Below are positions 1-7,600 of a stretch of 25,800 bases of DNA, one piece after another. This DNA is from Pseudomonadota bacterium (GTDB lineage Bacteria; Pseudomonadota; Gammaproteobacteria; Xanthomonadales; Xanthomonadaceae): positions 1-25,800 of the forward strand of contig JAEZCF010000009.1 of the NCBI GenBank assembly GCA_023430045.1, read 5' to 3'. A model generated the notes under the pieces. It saw only the letters and a list, made by a program, of their open reading frames with translations, had not been told where the DNA came from and did no database searches. The translations under genes and the position numbers were made by a program. Positions within the stretch are counted from its first letter, which is position 1. Every line of letters starts with the position of its first letter.

Positions 1-84
1 GCTGACGACTGATGGCGGAAATCAAGAGCGTGGGGCTGGGAGCTCAAGGAACTGGGGCAGTGTGTCAGGGCCGGGATGCGGCTG

Positions 85-153
85 GGTGGGCGGGGATTCC
101 GGGGGTCACTTCATGGATGGGTTTACGGTGTGCCCCTGAATGCCCCGCCCACC
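85..153. repeat. Long imperfect inverted repeat
   Basis: The arm at 85-99 (GGTGGGCGGGGATTC) pairs with 138-153 (GAATGCCCCGCCCACC) over 15 base pairs, with one bulged G at 142 and a 38-base loop. It lies downstream of the DUF3999 gene. It does not start with GTAG, so it is not an obvious member of the SMAG repeat family seen elsewhere in the window. It could be a transcript-end structure or part of another repetitive palindrome family. Confidence 0.5.
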
Positions 154-183
154 AGGTCACCCGGTCACCCGGAAATCAGCCTC

Positions 184-203
184 AGCCCCGGCCGCTAGGG
201 GCT
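184..203 (-). terminator. Possible terminator of the DUF2339-DUF3999 operon
   Basis: AGCCCC (184-189) and GGGGCT (198-203) form a six-base-pair GC-rich stem with an eight-base loop, starting about 15 bases past the DUF3999 stop codon on the minus strand. No run of U follows, so this is only a candidate for a weak or Rho-assisted stop, or a 3'-end stabilising hairpin. Confidence 0.3.
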
Positions 204-217
204 CAGCCGTTCGATCG

Positions 218-1576
218 TCATTCCGCCGACGGTGGCTTCTGCCGCAGCACGCCTACGGCCAACCCCAGCACCACCAGTACGCCCAGCACCAGCAGCGACC
301 ACAGCAACCAGCGCTTCCAGTCGCGTGGCGGTTGCAGCGCGGCGTCGCCGGCCAGTGCCTCCGGTTCGCCTTCCATGCGCGCCAGCGCCGGCTGCCAGGT
401 CGGGCCGTTGCGCAGGCGCAGGTCGTCGACGAGTACGCCTACCGGTGCATCCCGGCGGGTTGCGGTGGCGCTGCCTACGGCCAGTGCATAAGGCGCCGCG
501 CCCTGGCTCAGGAACATCAGCACTTCCGGCTGGTAGCCCAACCGCAACGTCGGCGATCCCGCGGCGGTGGCAGGTTCGGCAACCAGCTTCCAGTAACGGT
601 CGCGGGTGGCGGTGGCCAGCACACGTGGCGGCGAGCGGTCGCGCTGGGTCGGTACGCCCTGCACCTGGTAGGCCACCCAGGGCGAGGTGCGCCGCTGCCA
701 GTCGGCGGCAGGGTCATCGCGACTCCAGGCACTCCACTGCACCAGGCTGTTGTCGGCGGTTGCAACGTCCAGCCGCGTCACGGGGAAACGTCCGTCCAGT
801 TCGAATTCGAACTGGCCATCCTTCTGCGCCACTGGCGCCAGCGACAGCCATTCCCACGGATTGGTGGCCGGTGCCGGCGGCAGCTCAGCCACCACCGCGC
901 GCAACGAGGGCAGTGCCTGGCCATCGCGCGGCAGGACGCGCAGGTAACGCGCACTGCGCCCCACGTCGACGCGTCGCTGAAGCAACCGCTTGCCGGAGCG
1001 CTGCAGGTCCACCAGCGGCACGTCATCGTCCACCAGAGTCCATCGGCGCAGATCCTCGCTGGCATCCACCCGCACGCGCGCCTGCAGCGGCGGTCCGCCT
1101 TCGGCCCAGTCCAGCACCAGGGTCGCCATCGGCAATTGCCCGAGCACGCTGGAATCGATCAGCCAGCCACCAGGCTTTGCCGCATCGCGCCCGCTCCCCA
1201 AGCGCGCCTCCACGCGACGCACCCGGCCGTCGCTGTCACGCTCGGCAAGCAGTTGCAGATCGTTGCGGGTGCGCGCATCCAGCGGCGGCAGCGGGAACCA
1301 CGGCAGTTCACGCTGCACGGGCGGCTGCGCCAACGGCTGGTCAGGGCCCAGCAGGGCAGAAGGGAGCGCCTGCCCGGCGGCGTTGTAGACCTGCACATCG
1401 GCCAGCGTGGGTGACCAGGCGCGACGGTAGACCTGTGGTTCCAGCACGATGCGATACGCCCCGGACGGGCTGCTGGGCAGACTCAACGTCCATTGCTCCG
1501 CGTAGTGCTGCCGATGGTCCTGGGCAACCGCACTGGTCGCCAGCAGCGCCATCAACAGTGCCGTCCACTTCTTCAT
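218..1576 (-). CDS. DUF3999 domain-containing exported membrane protein
   Basis: The 452-residue product starts with a clear signal peptide (MKKW, then a hydrophobic stretch ending at about ATSAVAQ, residue 19). A long Trp- and Arg-rich, probably beta-strand, periplasmic region follows. One transmembrane segment lies near the C-terminus (about residues 425-445), with a short basic tail. This is the layout of the DUF3999 family, which has no established function. The start codon overlaps the stop of the upstream DUF2339 gene as ATGA, so translation is probably coupled and I chose this ATG over any start further upstream. DUF3999 genes are commonly found beside DUF2339 genes, which suggests the two products form one envelope complex. 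That partnership is inferred from context. The family call is fairly secure and the function is unknown. Confidence 0.85.
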   Translation of the reverse strand: MKKWTALLMALLATSAVAQDHRQHYAEQWTLSLPSSPSGAYRIVLEPQVYRRAWSPTLADVQVYNAAGQALPSALLGPDQPLAQPPVQRELPWFPLPPLDARTRNDLQLLAERDSDGRVRRVEARLGSGRDAAKPGGWLIDSSVLGQLPMATLVLDWAEGGPPLQARVRVDASEDLRRWTLVDDDVPLVDLQRSGKRLLQRRVDVGRSARYLRVLPRDGQALPSLRAVVAELPPAPATNPWEWLSLAPVAQKDGQFEFELDGRFPVTRLDVATADNSLVQWSAWSRDDPAADWQRRTSPWVAYQVQGVPTQRDRSPPRVLATATRDRYWKLVAEPATAAGSPTLRLGYQPEVLMFLSQGAAPYALAVGSATATRRDAPVGVLVDDLRLRNGPTWQPALARMEGEPEALAGDAALQPPRDWKRWLLWSLLVLGVLVVLGLAVGVLRQKPPSAE

Positions 1577-4206
1577 CCTGCATTCTCCACATTCTGCGTC
1601 GCCTGGCGCGGTGGCGCCGGCGCGAAGTATCCCACCACCGTACAGAGCAGTCCGTACGCGATGAAGGATGCAATGCCGAACAGGTTGCCCAGGTGCTGGC
1701 GGTCGATCAGGATCAGCTTGGCCAGCACCATGGCCATCAACACCGCACCGACGGTCCACAGCACACGCTGGCCACGCCGCGAACCCCACACCCAGGCGAT
1801 CACCCCGAGCACGCTCCAGACCACGGTGAGACTGGTCTGCGCCAGCGTGGAATGCCACAGGGCAGCGTTCCATGCCACCCGGCCAGCATGGTGCACGGTG
1901 TGCAGGGTCAGGCTGGTAAGGGCGATGAAACCGGCGAGCGCCAACAATGGCACGCGCAGGCGGCGCAGCATGGCCGGTGCCTGGCCGGAGTACATCCAGC
2001 GCGCAGCCAGCAGCAGGATCGCCCACTGCATCAGTTCGGCGGGATTGGCGACCGGCAGCCATGGCAGCGGCGTGGCCCAGCCCGGCAACCCATGCACGCG
2101 CAGCCACAACAGCCCCAACACGATGAACAACACACCCTGCAACACCGGCCGCATCGCATCGAACCCCGGCCCCAGAGGCTGCCGTATCCACGACCAGCGC
2201 CACACCGACAGCGCGGCCAGCAGCCACCAGGGCAGCAGCACCACCAGCACGACCCAGCCCTGGGCCAGCCCGACGCTGCGCGACGCTGACCACAGCGCCA
2301 GCGAAAGCATCGACGGCCACGCCAGCCACCACAGGAACTGTGCGATGTTCGCCACCCGCCCGCTGCGTCCGCGCAATGCGTAAAGCGCGCGCGTGCCCAG
2401 CAGCAGCATCGCCAGCCATGCGACAACACCGTATCCCTCAAGTGGCTGGCGATGCGCGTCGAGCTGCCACAGCAGCAACGGGAAGGCGGTCGCGATCATT
2501 CCCAGCGCGGTCAGCGCCAGCGCACGCGATGGCTGGTGGCGATGCGCTTCGGCAGCAAGCCATGCAGTGACCGCGGCAACGATGAGCAGCGCATCAGGCT
2601 CGATGCGGGCCGGCAGGAAACGCGTGACATCGTGTGCCAGGCCACCGAGCCACCACAACAGTCCCCACAGGTAATACACCAGGGCGATGCTGTCGCGGCC
2701 ATGGCGGCGGCAGCTCCACGCCGATGCGAAACCGGCAGCCGCCAGCAGCAAGGCGCCCATCGCAGTGGGATTGAGCAGCAGCTGCGCATCGCGATGCCAA
2801 TGATCGCCACCGGCGACGAACGCGAAGGCCGCTGCGATCTGCAACAACGCGCCCGCGATCTGCGGCAGCCGCCGCTGCTGGCGCAGTCCCAGCCACACCA
2901 GTCCTGCACCTTCCAGCGCGAATACCGCGCCGGTCACTCGTGCGGACAGGGCCAGTGGCACGGCCAGCGTAGCAAAGCCCACCGCCAGCAACGCATACGA
3001 CTGCGCCAGCAGCAGATGACGTACACCCGCAGCCAGCAGGCGCGCCAGCAACGCATACAGCGCGGCCAGCACAACCGCGATGCCCGCCAGCACCATCGGC
3101 TGTCCGTGCAGCATCGCGGCCTGCAGCGAGAACGCCACCAGCGGCGTGCCGAACACCAGGCTGCCATCGATCACGCTGCGGGCATCGGCAGGTTGCCGCC
3201 GCGCGTGCAGCAGAGGAATGAGCAGGTAGAAGGCGAAGAACAGGTACAGGAACGGCTGGGTGGTCGGCAGGTCTTCGGGGCGGTACTGCAACACGCCCCA
3301 TACGGTGCCGATGACGAAGGTAAAGGCGAAACCCAGCAGGTTGAGCACGCGCCATGACCGGTACCATGCAATGGCGAAGATGCCGGCATTGAGCACCGCG
3401 TAGTAACTGAACAACGCCACGTGGTTGCCAGTGCCGGTGGACAGCCACAGCGGTGCCATGAAGCCGGCGAGAATGCCCAGCACCGCCAGCGTACGCGAAT
3501 CCTGCGCCACCGCCAGTACGCACAGCCCTGCCACCAGCGCGACGCTGGCCGCGAACGCGGGCACGGCATCCAACAGGCCATAGAGCTTGAACGCCGCGAA
3601 TACGGTCAGCAGCAGCACGCCAATGGCTCCACCCTGCAGCGCCAGTGCGAACACACGGCGACGGTCACGCTGCCGCCAGCCGAATGCCAGCAGCAGCAGC
3701 GCGCCGACCGTGACACCGGCCAGCCGCAGTTCGATCGGCACGTCCAGCAGGCCCTGGTCACTGACATATTTCAGCAGCGCGGCCACGCCCGCCAGCAGCA
3801 CCAGCATCCCGATCCGGACCGGCACGTTGCCTTCGCTGAACCAGCGCCGGACCGCGCCCAGCAGACGTTCGACCGGGCCCGGACCGGCTGCGGGGGTGAT
3901 GGTGGCCGCCGGCTGCGTCTGCACCTGCCTGGGCGGCCATTGCGGTGGTTGTGGGCGCGCCACCGTACCGGAGGACGGCAGCGGCGGCGGCACGGCAGAC
4001 GGGTCCATCCCCGTTGCCCGAGGCGCAACGGGCTGCTGCCTGCTGTCCGCATCGTGATCCGCATCGAGCGGGCCTGTTCCTGCCTGCAGCACGCGCTCCA
4101 GCGCGGCCACGCGCCGCCGCAGTCCAGCGATCATCACCAGCGCCACCACCAGCAGCGCGGGAATGGCCAGTGCGGCTGCCACGAGCAATACGATCACCGC
4201 TTCCAT
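1573..4206 (-). CDS. DUF2339 domain-containing multi-spanning membrane protein
   Basis: The 877-residue product has one N-terminal transmembrane helix (residues 4-28), then a short Arg/Leu-rich, possibly coiled segment. A Pro/Gln-rich linker runs to about residue 110. The hallmark entry to the DUF2339 domain follows (SEGNVPVRIGMLVLLAGVAALLKY). The rest is almost wholly hydrophobic helices, by eye more than twenty, with short charged loops. DUF2339 proteins are large inner-membrane proteins of unknown biochemical role. Nothing resembles a catalytic motif. The gene ends in an ATGA overlap with DUF3999, so the pair forms an operon. About 90 bases separate it from the amidase gene upstream, with a hairpin between them. 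The start at 4206 gives a membrane-compatible N-terminus. Family confidence is high and function is not known. Confidence 0.88.
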   Translation of the reverse strand: MEAVIVLLVAAALAIPALLVVALVMIAGLRRRVAALERVLQAGTGPLDADHDADSRQQPVAPRATGMDPSAVPPPLPSSGTVARPQPPQWPPRQVQTQPAATITPAAGPGPVERLLGAVRRWFSEGNVPVRIGMLVLLAGVAALLKYVSDQGLLDVPIELRLAGVTVGALLLLAFGWRQRDRRRVFALALQGGAIGVLLLTVFAAFKLYGLLDAVPAFAASVALVAGLCVLAVAQDSRTLAVLGILAGFMAPLWLSTGTGNHVALFSYYAVLNAGIFAIAWYRSWRVLNLLGFAFTFVIGTVWGVLQYRPEDLPTTQPFLYLFFAFYLLIPLLHARRQPADARSVIDGSLVFGTPLVAFSLQAAMLHGQPMVLAGIAVVLAALYALLARLLAAGVRHLLLAQSYALLAVGFATLAVPLALSARVTGAVFALEGAGLVWLGLRQQRRLPQIAGALLQIAAAFAFVAGGDHWHRDAQLLLNPTAMGALLLAAAGFASAWSCRRHGRDSIALVYYLWGLLWWLGGLAHDVTRFLPARIEPDALLIVAAVTAWLAAEAHRHQPSRALALTALGMIATAFPLLLWQLDAHRQPLEGYGVVAWLAMLLLGTRALYALRGRSGRVANIAQFLWWLAWPSMLSLALWSASRSVGLAQGWVVLVVLLPWWLLAALSVWRWSWIRQPLGPGFDAMRPVLQGVLFIVLGLLWLRVHGLPGWATPLPWLPVANPAELMQWAILLLAARWMYSGQAPAMLRRLRVPLLALAGFIALTSLTLHTVHHAGRVAWNAALWHSTLAQTSLTVVWSVLGVIAWVWGSRRGQRVLWTVGAVLMAMVLAKLILIDRQHLGNLFGIASFIAYGLLCTVVGYFAPAPPRQATQNVENAG

Positions 4207-4249
4207 TCAAGGCTCCCTGGCTGTCCTGCGCCGCCCGGATGGCGCCGCT

Positions 4250-4279
4250 GGGCGATTGCCATGCTACGGCAAGCCGCCC
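4250..4279 (-). terminator. Hairpin between amidase and DUF2339 genes
   Basis: GGGCG-A-TTGCC (4250-4260) can pair with GGCAA-GC-CGCCC (4268-4279) around a seven-base loop, giving two five-base-pair blocks split by an internal mismatch. It lies just past the amidase stop codon on the minus strand and before the DUF2339 start. No U tract follows. It may end or attenuate amidase transcription. Confidence 0.35.
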
Positions 4280-4297
4280 GGCGCCCACCACGCCCAG

Positions 4298-5440
4298 CTA
4301 TTGGCAGACCGGTTGCCCGTCACTCCCCTGTCCGGTCTGATAGGCCACGTACCCATCGCGCAGGCCATGGGCAACCGCCTGCTGAAAGGCTGGATCCTGC
4401 AGTGCCATGGCATCCTGCGGATGCGTGTGGAAACCCAGTTCGATCAGGATCGAAGGGGCGGCCGCCAGCCTGTTTTCGCCGTAATTTCCTTCCAGTGGCT
4501 GCACGCGCACGCGGTAATCCTGGTAAGCCGGCAAGGCCTGCACGGCGTCGCGCATCGCACACAACAGCACGTGGCCCAGGCGGCGGTCATCCGTTCGGCC
4601 GGGCTGATGGAAGGCCATGGCCCCGCTGTCCTGCTCCCCACCGGCGTTGGTATGCAGGTGCACAAGGGTGCGCGCGCCCAGCGCATTGGCCAGCAACGGC
4701 CGGGTGCGGATGTCATCGTTGTACTCGCGCAGCGGGATGTCCCTGTCGAAGTAGCTCTGCCAGATATCCGGGCGATCCGGGTATAACGCCTTGGCATGAT
4801 AGCGCGACGCCATCTGCCACCAGGGCTTGTGCGCCTCGGGATGGTCGTCCAGTGCGGTGGCACGTGAAAGTACAGTTGAATGCCCCTCCGCCTGAAGCGC
4901 CATGACCAGCTCTTCAGCGAAATGCGGTGTGGTCAGGTCCTCGATCATGCCGTTCACCAAGGGCCTCTGCAGGCGCCAGGTGACTGCTCCCGTACCGTAC
5001 AGGTACCAGCCATGGCTGGCGGATACGAACACATCCACACCGGCCTCATCGTCCGCGTCACGGCCGGCCATCTGCGGCGGGACGTCGGTGAAAAATGCCT
5101 CCAGCGGCCGGCCATCGAAGCGGAACGCGATATTGCCTGCGTCCCCCTGCCCTTCCTGCAGGAGCAGCAGCTGGAGGCGGATGGACTGCAGCCGCTCGTC
5201 CAGCTCGGCAGGAATCTGCGTGCCACGATAGGGCGCCAGAAAGGACACGCCGAGATCGGCGGTCCAGCCACCGTCGCCGTCGGCCTTTACGCGTCGGCCA
5301 TCATCGGCACGTCCGGCAGCAGGCAACTGCATCTGCCGGTACAGACTGGCGATCAGGCCCGCGTCGCCGTCCATTGGCGCGGCGACTGCGGGCAACATGA
5401 GGGACAGATACAGAACACTGCATGACAGCTTGCACATCAT
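4298..5440 (-). CDS. Periplasmic N-acetylmuramoyl-L-alanine amidase (Amidase_3 type)
   Basis: This enzyme is predicted to cleave the bond between N-acetylmuramic acid and L-alanine in peptidoglycan. The 380-residue product has a signal peptide (residues 1-20, ending LPAVAA), an N-terminal region of about 110 residues without a recognised domain, and a C-terminal zinc amidase domain. Candidate zinc ligands are His143 (in ASHGW, where most relatives have DxGHGG), Glu167 (IEDLTTPHFAEEL, the usual YEKD-type helix entry) and His263 (VHLHTNA). Glu334 (ILIELGF) fits the catalytic Glu. The helix after it (HPQDAMALQDPAFQQAVAHG) is typical of the family. The first zinc motif is divergent and an insertion lies between residues 195 and 250, so this is not a close AmiA/B/C orthologue. 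A strong AAGGAGG seven bases upstream fixes the start. The gene lies downstream of gap but is separated from it by a hairpin. Confidence 0.85.
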   Translation of the reverse strand: MMCKLSCSVLYLSLMLPAVAAPMDGDAGLIASLYRQMQLPAAGRADDGRRVKADGDGGWTADLGVSFLAPYRGTQIPAELDERLQSIRLQLLLLQEGQGDAGNIAFRFDGRPLEAFFTDVPPQMAGRDADDEAGVDVFVSASHGWYLYGTGAVTWRLQRPLVNGMIEDLTTPHFAEELVMALQAEGHSTVLSRATALDDHPEAHKPWWQMASRYHAKALYPDRPDIWQSYFDRDIPLREYNDDIRTRPLLANALGARTLVHLHTNAGGEQDSGAMAFHQPGRTDDRRLGHVLLCAMRDAVQALPAYQDYRVRVQPLEGNYGENRLAAAPSILIELGFHTHPQDAMALQDPAFQQAVAHGLRDGYVAYQTGQGSDGQPVCQ

Positions 5441-5607
5441 GGCGACGCCTCCTTCATTCCAGGAGACCCAGCAGTACCACCGCGCGCAGGCACAACGCGC
5501 GCCGCCTTACGGGCAGAACGTTTATCTGGACCCATGCTCACGACTTATGCGTGACATCGACCAGCAATCCGGGCCTGCGCCGATCAGGCTGGCCGGCCCA
5601 TGAACGA

Positions 5608-5634
5608 CGAACCCCGGCGCAGGGCCGGGGTTCG
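5608..5634 (-). terminator. gap transcription terminator
   Basis: CGAACCCCGGC (5608-5618) and GCCGGGGTTCG (5624-5634) form a perfect 11-base-pair stem with a five-base loop, 22 bases beyond the gap stop codon on the minus strand. The U tract is poor. Position and stem strength still make it the likely end of the gap transcript, separating it from the amidase gene downstream. Confidence 0.65.
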
Positions 5635-5656
5635 TGTACTACAGCAGGGAGCAGGC

Positions 5657-6661
5657 TTACTTCGCGGCAACGACGCGGGCCATTTCCAGGCACTTGTTCG
5701 AATAGCCCCACTCGTTGTCGTACCAGGAGACCAGCTTGACGAAGGTTCCATCCAGCGCGATGCCGGCTTCGGCATCGAACACCGAGGTGTGGGTTTCGCC
5801 GCGGAAATCGGTGGCGACCACCTTGTCTTCGGTGTAGCCGAGGATGCCCTTCAGTGCGCCTTCGCTCTGTGCCTTCACTTCGGCGCAGATCTCGGCGTAG
5901 GTGGCTTCCTTTTCCAGCTCGACGGTGAGGTCGACCACCGACACGTCCGAGGTCGGCACGCGGAAGCTCATGCCGGTCAGCTTCTTGTTGAGCTCCGGGA
6001 TCACCACGCCGACTGCCTTGGCCGCACCGGTGGAGGACGGGATAATGTTCTCCAGGATGCCACGGCCACCGCGCCAGTCCTTGTTGGACGGACCATCGAC
6101 GGTCTTCTGTGTAGCTGTTGCAGCATGCACGGTGGTCATCAGGCCACGCTTGATGCCCCACTTGTCATTGATGACCTTGGCCAGCGGCGCCAGGCAGTTG
6201 GTGGTGCACGAAGCATTGGAGATGATCGCCTGGCCGGCATAGGTCTTGTCGTTGACGCCGTAGACGAACATCGGCGTATCGTCCTTCGACGGCGCCGACA
6301 GGATCACTTTCTTCGCGCCGGCATCGATGTGCTTCTGCGCGGTTTCCTTGGTGAGGAACAGGCCGGTGGATTCGATGACCACGTCCACGCCCACTTCGTC
6401 CCACTTCAGGTTGGCCGGGTCGCGCTCCTGGGTGAGGCGGATCCTGCTGCCGTTGACCAGGAGATCGCCACCTTCGACGGCCACATCCGCCTTGAAACGG
6501 CCATGCACCGAATCGTACTTCAGCATGTAGGCCAGGTAGTCCGGCTCCAGCAGATCGTTGATGGCCACGATTTCAATGTCGTCGCCGAAGTTCAGCACCG
6601 CCGAGCGCAGGACGTTGCGCCCGATGCGACCGAAACCGTTGATACCAACCTTGATTGCCAT
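5657..6661 (-). CDS. gap: Glyceraldehyde-3-phosphate dehydrogenase, type I
   Basis: This cytoplasmic enzyme oxidises glyceraldehyde 3-phosphate to 1,3-bisphosphoglycerate, using inorganic phosphate and NAD+, in glycolysis and gluconeogenesis. The 334-residue product has the usual length. The Rossmann entry GINGFGRIGR lies at residues 6-15. Asp36 (AINDL) favours NAD over NADP. The catalytic cysteine is Cys152 in SNASCTTNCLAP, and the partner is His179 in TTVHAATATQ. The conserved C-terminal WYDNEWGYSNK lies at residues 313-323. All key residues are intact. The start at 6661 has an AGGAG nine bases upstream (6671-6675), and a TAGAAT -10 box lies at 6715-6720. The gene appears to be transcribed alone and ends at a strong hairpin. 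Its upstream region is shared with the divergent ompW gene. Confidence 0.98.
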   Translation of the reverse strand: MAIKVGINGFGRIGRNVLRSAVLNFGDDIEIVAINDLLEPDYLAYMLKYDSVHGRFKADVAVEGGDLLVNGSRIRLTQERDPANLKWDEVGVDVVIESTGLFLTKETAQKHIDAGAKKVILSAPSKDDTPMFVYGVNDKTYAGQAIISNASCTTNCLAPLAKVINDKWGIKRGLMTTVHAATATQKTVDGPSNKDWRGGRGILENIIPSSTGAAKAVGVVIPELNKKLTGMSFRVPTSDVSVVDLTVELEKEATYAEICAEVKAQSEGALKGILGYTEDKVVATDFRGETHTSVFDAEAGIALDGTFVKLVSWYDNEWGYSNKCLEMARVVAAK

Positions 6662-6714
6662 GTTGACGAGCTCCTGCGGCCGCGCACGATGCGGCGGGAT
6701 GGATAGGGCCCATC

Positions 6715-6720
6715 ATTCTA
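6715..6720 (-). promoter_or_regulatory. Likely -10 box of the gap promoter
   Basis: Read on the minus strand this is TAGAAT, five of six matches to the sigma-70 -10 consensus. It would start transcription near 6708 and give a leader of about 47 bases that includes the AGGAG ribosome binding site. I cannot see a good -35 box at 17 bases, so an activator or an extended contact may be needed. Confidence 0.45.
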
Positions 6721-6778
6721 GCAAACCGCCCTGGCCGCCGTTGCCACCCGCCGGCCGCCAGCCCCCGGCGGGTGGGAT

Positions 6779-6792
6779 TTGATCCGGATCAA
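6779..6792 (+). promoter_or_regulatory. FNR/ANR-type box upstream of ompW
   Basis: TTGATCCGGATCAA is an exact match to the FNR/ANR consensus TTGAT-N4-ATCAA. Its centre (6785.5) lies about 67 bases before the ompW ATG. A class II FNR promoter has the box centred near -41.5, which would put the transcription start near 6827 and the -10 hexamer near 6815-6820. The sequence there is GACACT, a weak match to a -10 box. The geometry therefore suits oxygen-limited activation of ompW. The box is also about 78 bases upstream of the gap transcription start, so an effect on gap is possible. Confidence 0.75.
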
Positions 6793-6852
6793 GGCGTTGG
6801 GTTGGACAGGCGCGGACACTGCGCCCATCAACCCGCCACGAGATAAAGCCCC

Positions 6853-7482
6853 ATGCGCAGCACCTCCCCCCTGATCCTCGCCGGCCTGGCCGCCGCCCTG
6901 TCCCTTGCCGCCGCTCCCGCGATGGCCCAGTCGAAAGGGGACTGGACCGTTTCGGCAGGTGTGCACCAGGTAGCGCCGAAGTCGGACAACGGCGCGCTGG
7001 CCGGCGGCACGCTGCACGTCGACGTGGACAACGACATCAAGCCGACCGTCACCGGCGAATACTTCATCGCCGACAACCTGGGCATCGAGGTACTGGCTGC
7101 GCTGCCTTTCAAGCATGACATCAACATCGATGGACTGGGCCGCGTCGGCAGCACCAAGCACCTGCCACCGGTGGTCACGCTGCAGTACCACTTCAACAGC
7201 CAGGGCAAGGTATCGCCGCTGCTCGGCGTTGGCGTCAACTACACGACGTTCTTCAGCGAAGAAACCGGCGGCGCGCTGGCTGGCAGCAAGCTGAAGCTGG
7301 ATGACTCCTGGGGCCTGGCACTGCATGCCGGCCTGGACCTCGCCGTCAGCGAAAAGAGCGCCGTGCGTGTGGACGTGCGCTGGATGGACATCGACAGCAA
7401 GGTCAAGCTGGATGGCCAGAAGCTGGGCACGGTCAACATCGATCCGCTGGCCTACGGTGTCTCGTACGTCGTCAAGTTCTGA
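6853..7482 (+). CDS. ompW: OmpW family outer-membrane protein
   Basis: OmpW proteins are eight-stranded outer-membrane beta-barrels that form a narrow hydrophobic channel. Their expression often responds to oxygen, iron or other stress. The 209-residue product has a signal peptide ending in APAMA-Q (cleavage near residue 25). Alternating beta-strand segments follow, with family-like blocks such as KPTVTGEYFIADNLGIEVLA and VTLQYHF, and the chain ends in an aromatic Phe (SYVVKF), as expected of a BAM substrate. The length matches the family. A perfect FNR/ANR box upstream suggests induction when oxygen is low. The gene stands alone and ends at a strong intrinsic terminator. The ribosome binding site is weak. 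The family call is confident, though which solute passes cannot be read from the sequence. Confidence 0.93.
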   Translation: MRSTSPLILAGLAAALSLAAAPAMAQSKGDWTVSAGVHQVAPKSDNGALAGGTLHVDVDNDIKPTVTGEYFIADNLGIEVLAALPFKHDINIDGLGRVGSTKHLPPVVTLQYHFNSQGKVSPLLGVGVNYTTFFSEETGGALAGSKLKLDDSWGLALHAGLDLAVSEKSAVRVDVRWMDIDSKVKLDGQKLGTVNIDPLAYGVSYVVKF

Positions 7483-7532
7483 CGCGGGAGCTGCTCCTCG
7501 CGCCGTCCCACCCTCGAACCTCGCAGCATGTT

Positions 7533-7561
7533 GCCCCGGCCTTGTGCCGGGGCCTTTTTTT
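7533..7561 (+). terminator. Intrinsic terminator of ompW
   Basis: GCCCCGGC (7533-7540) and GCCGGGGC (7546-7553) form a perfect eight-base-pair stem with a five-base loop, followed after one C by seven T residues (7555-7561). It begins about 50 bases past the ompW stop codon. This is the clearest Rho-independent terminator in the window. It also shields the convergent racemase gene from ompW read-through. Confidence 0.93.
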
Positions 7562-7600
7562 GAGGGCAGCCGGACAGGCCGCAGCTGCCTCACACCCGCG

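Larger units (their letters stand above)
1..217. other. Left-edge intergenic stretch, no gene recognised
   Basis: I find no convincing coding region here. The plus-strand frame that opens at position 12 is rich in Pro, Ser and Arg and runs into the antisense of the DUF3999 gene, so it looks like a GC-rich shadow. The stretch holds a long imperfect inverted repeat (85-153), a direct duplication of GGTCACCC (155-162 and 163-170) and a short hairpin just past the DUF3999 stop codon (184-203). It is probably the intergenic region downstream of the DUF2339-DUF3999 operon. The neighbouring gene lies outside the window. Confidence 0.5.

Noticed and set aside
140..2383. Several long plus-strand open frames across the DUF3999 and DUF2339 genes (including one of 685 codons)
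   Set aside because: They are antisense shadows in GC-rich DNA. Their products are dominated by Arg, Pro, Ala and Gln, with no recognisable domain, while the minus-strand frames show signal peptides, membrane helices and an ATGA junction.
5600..6706. Plus-strand frame of 368 codons opposite gap
   Set aside because: The minus strand encodes an intact GAPDH with all catalytic residues. The opposite frame follows from its codon bias and has no family features.
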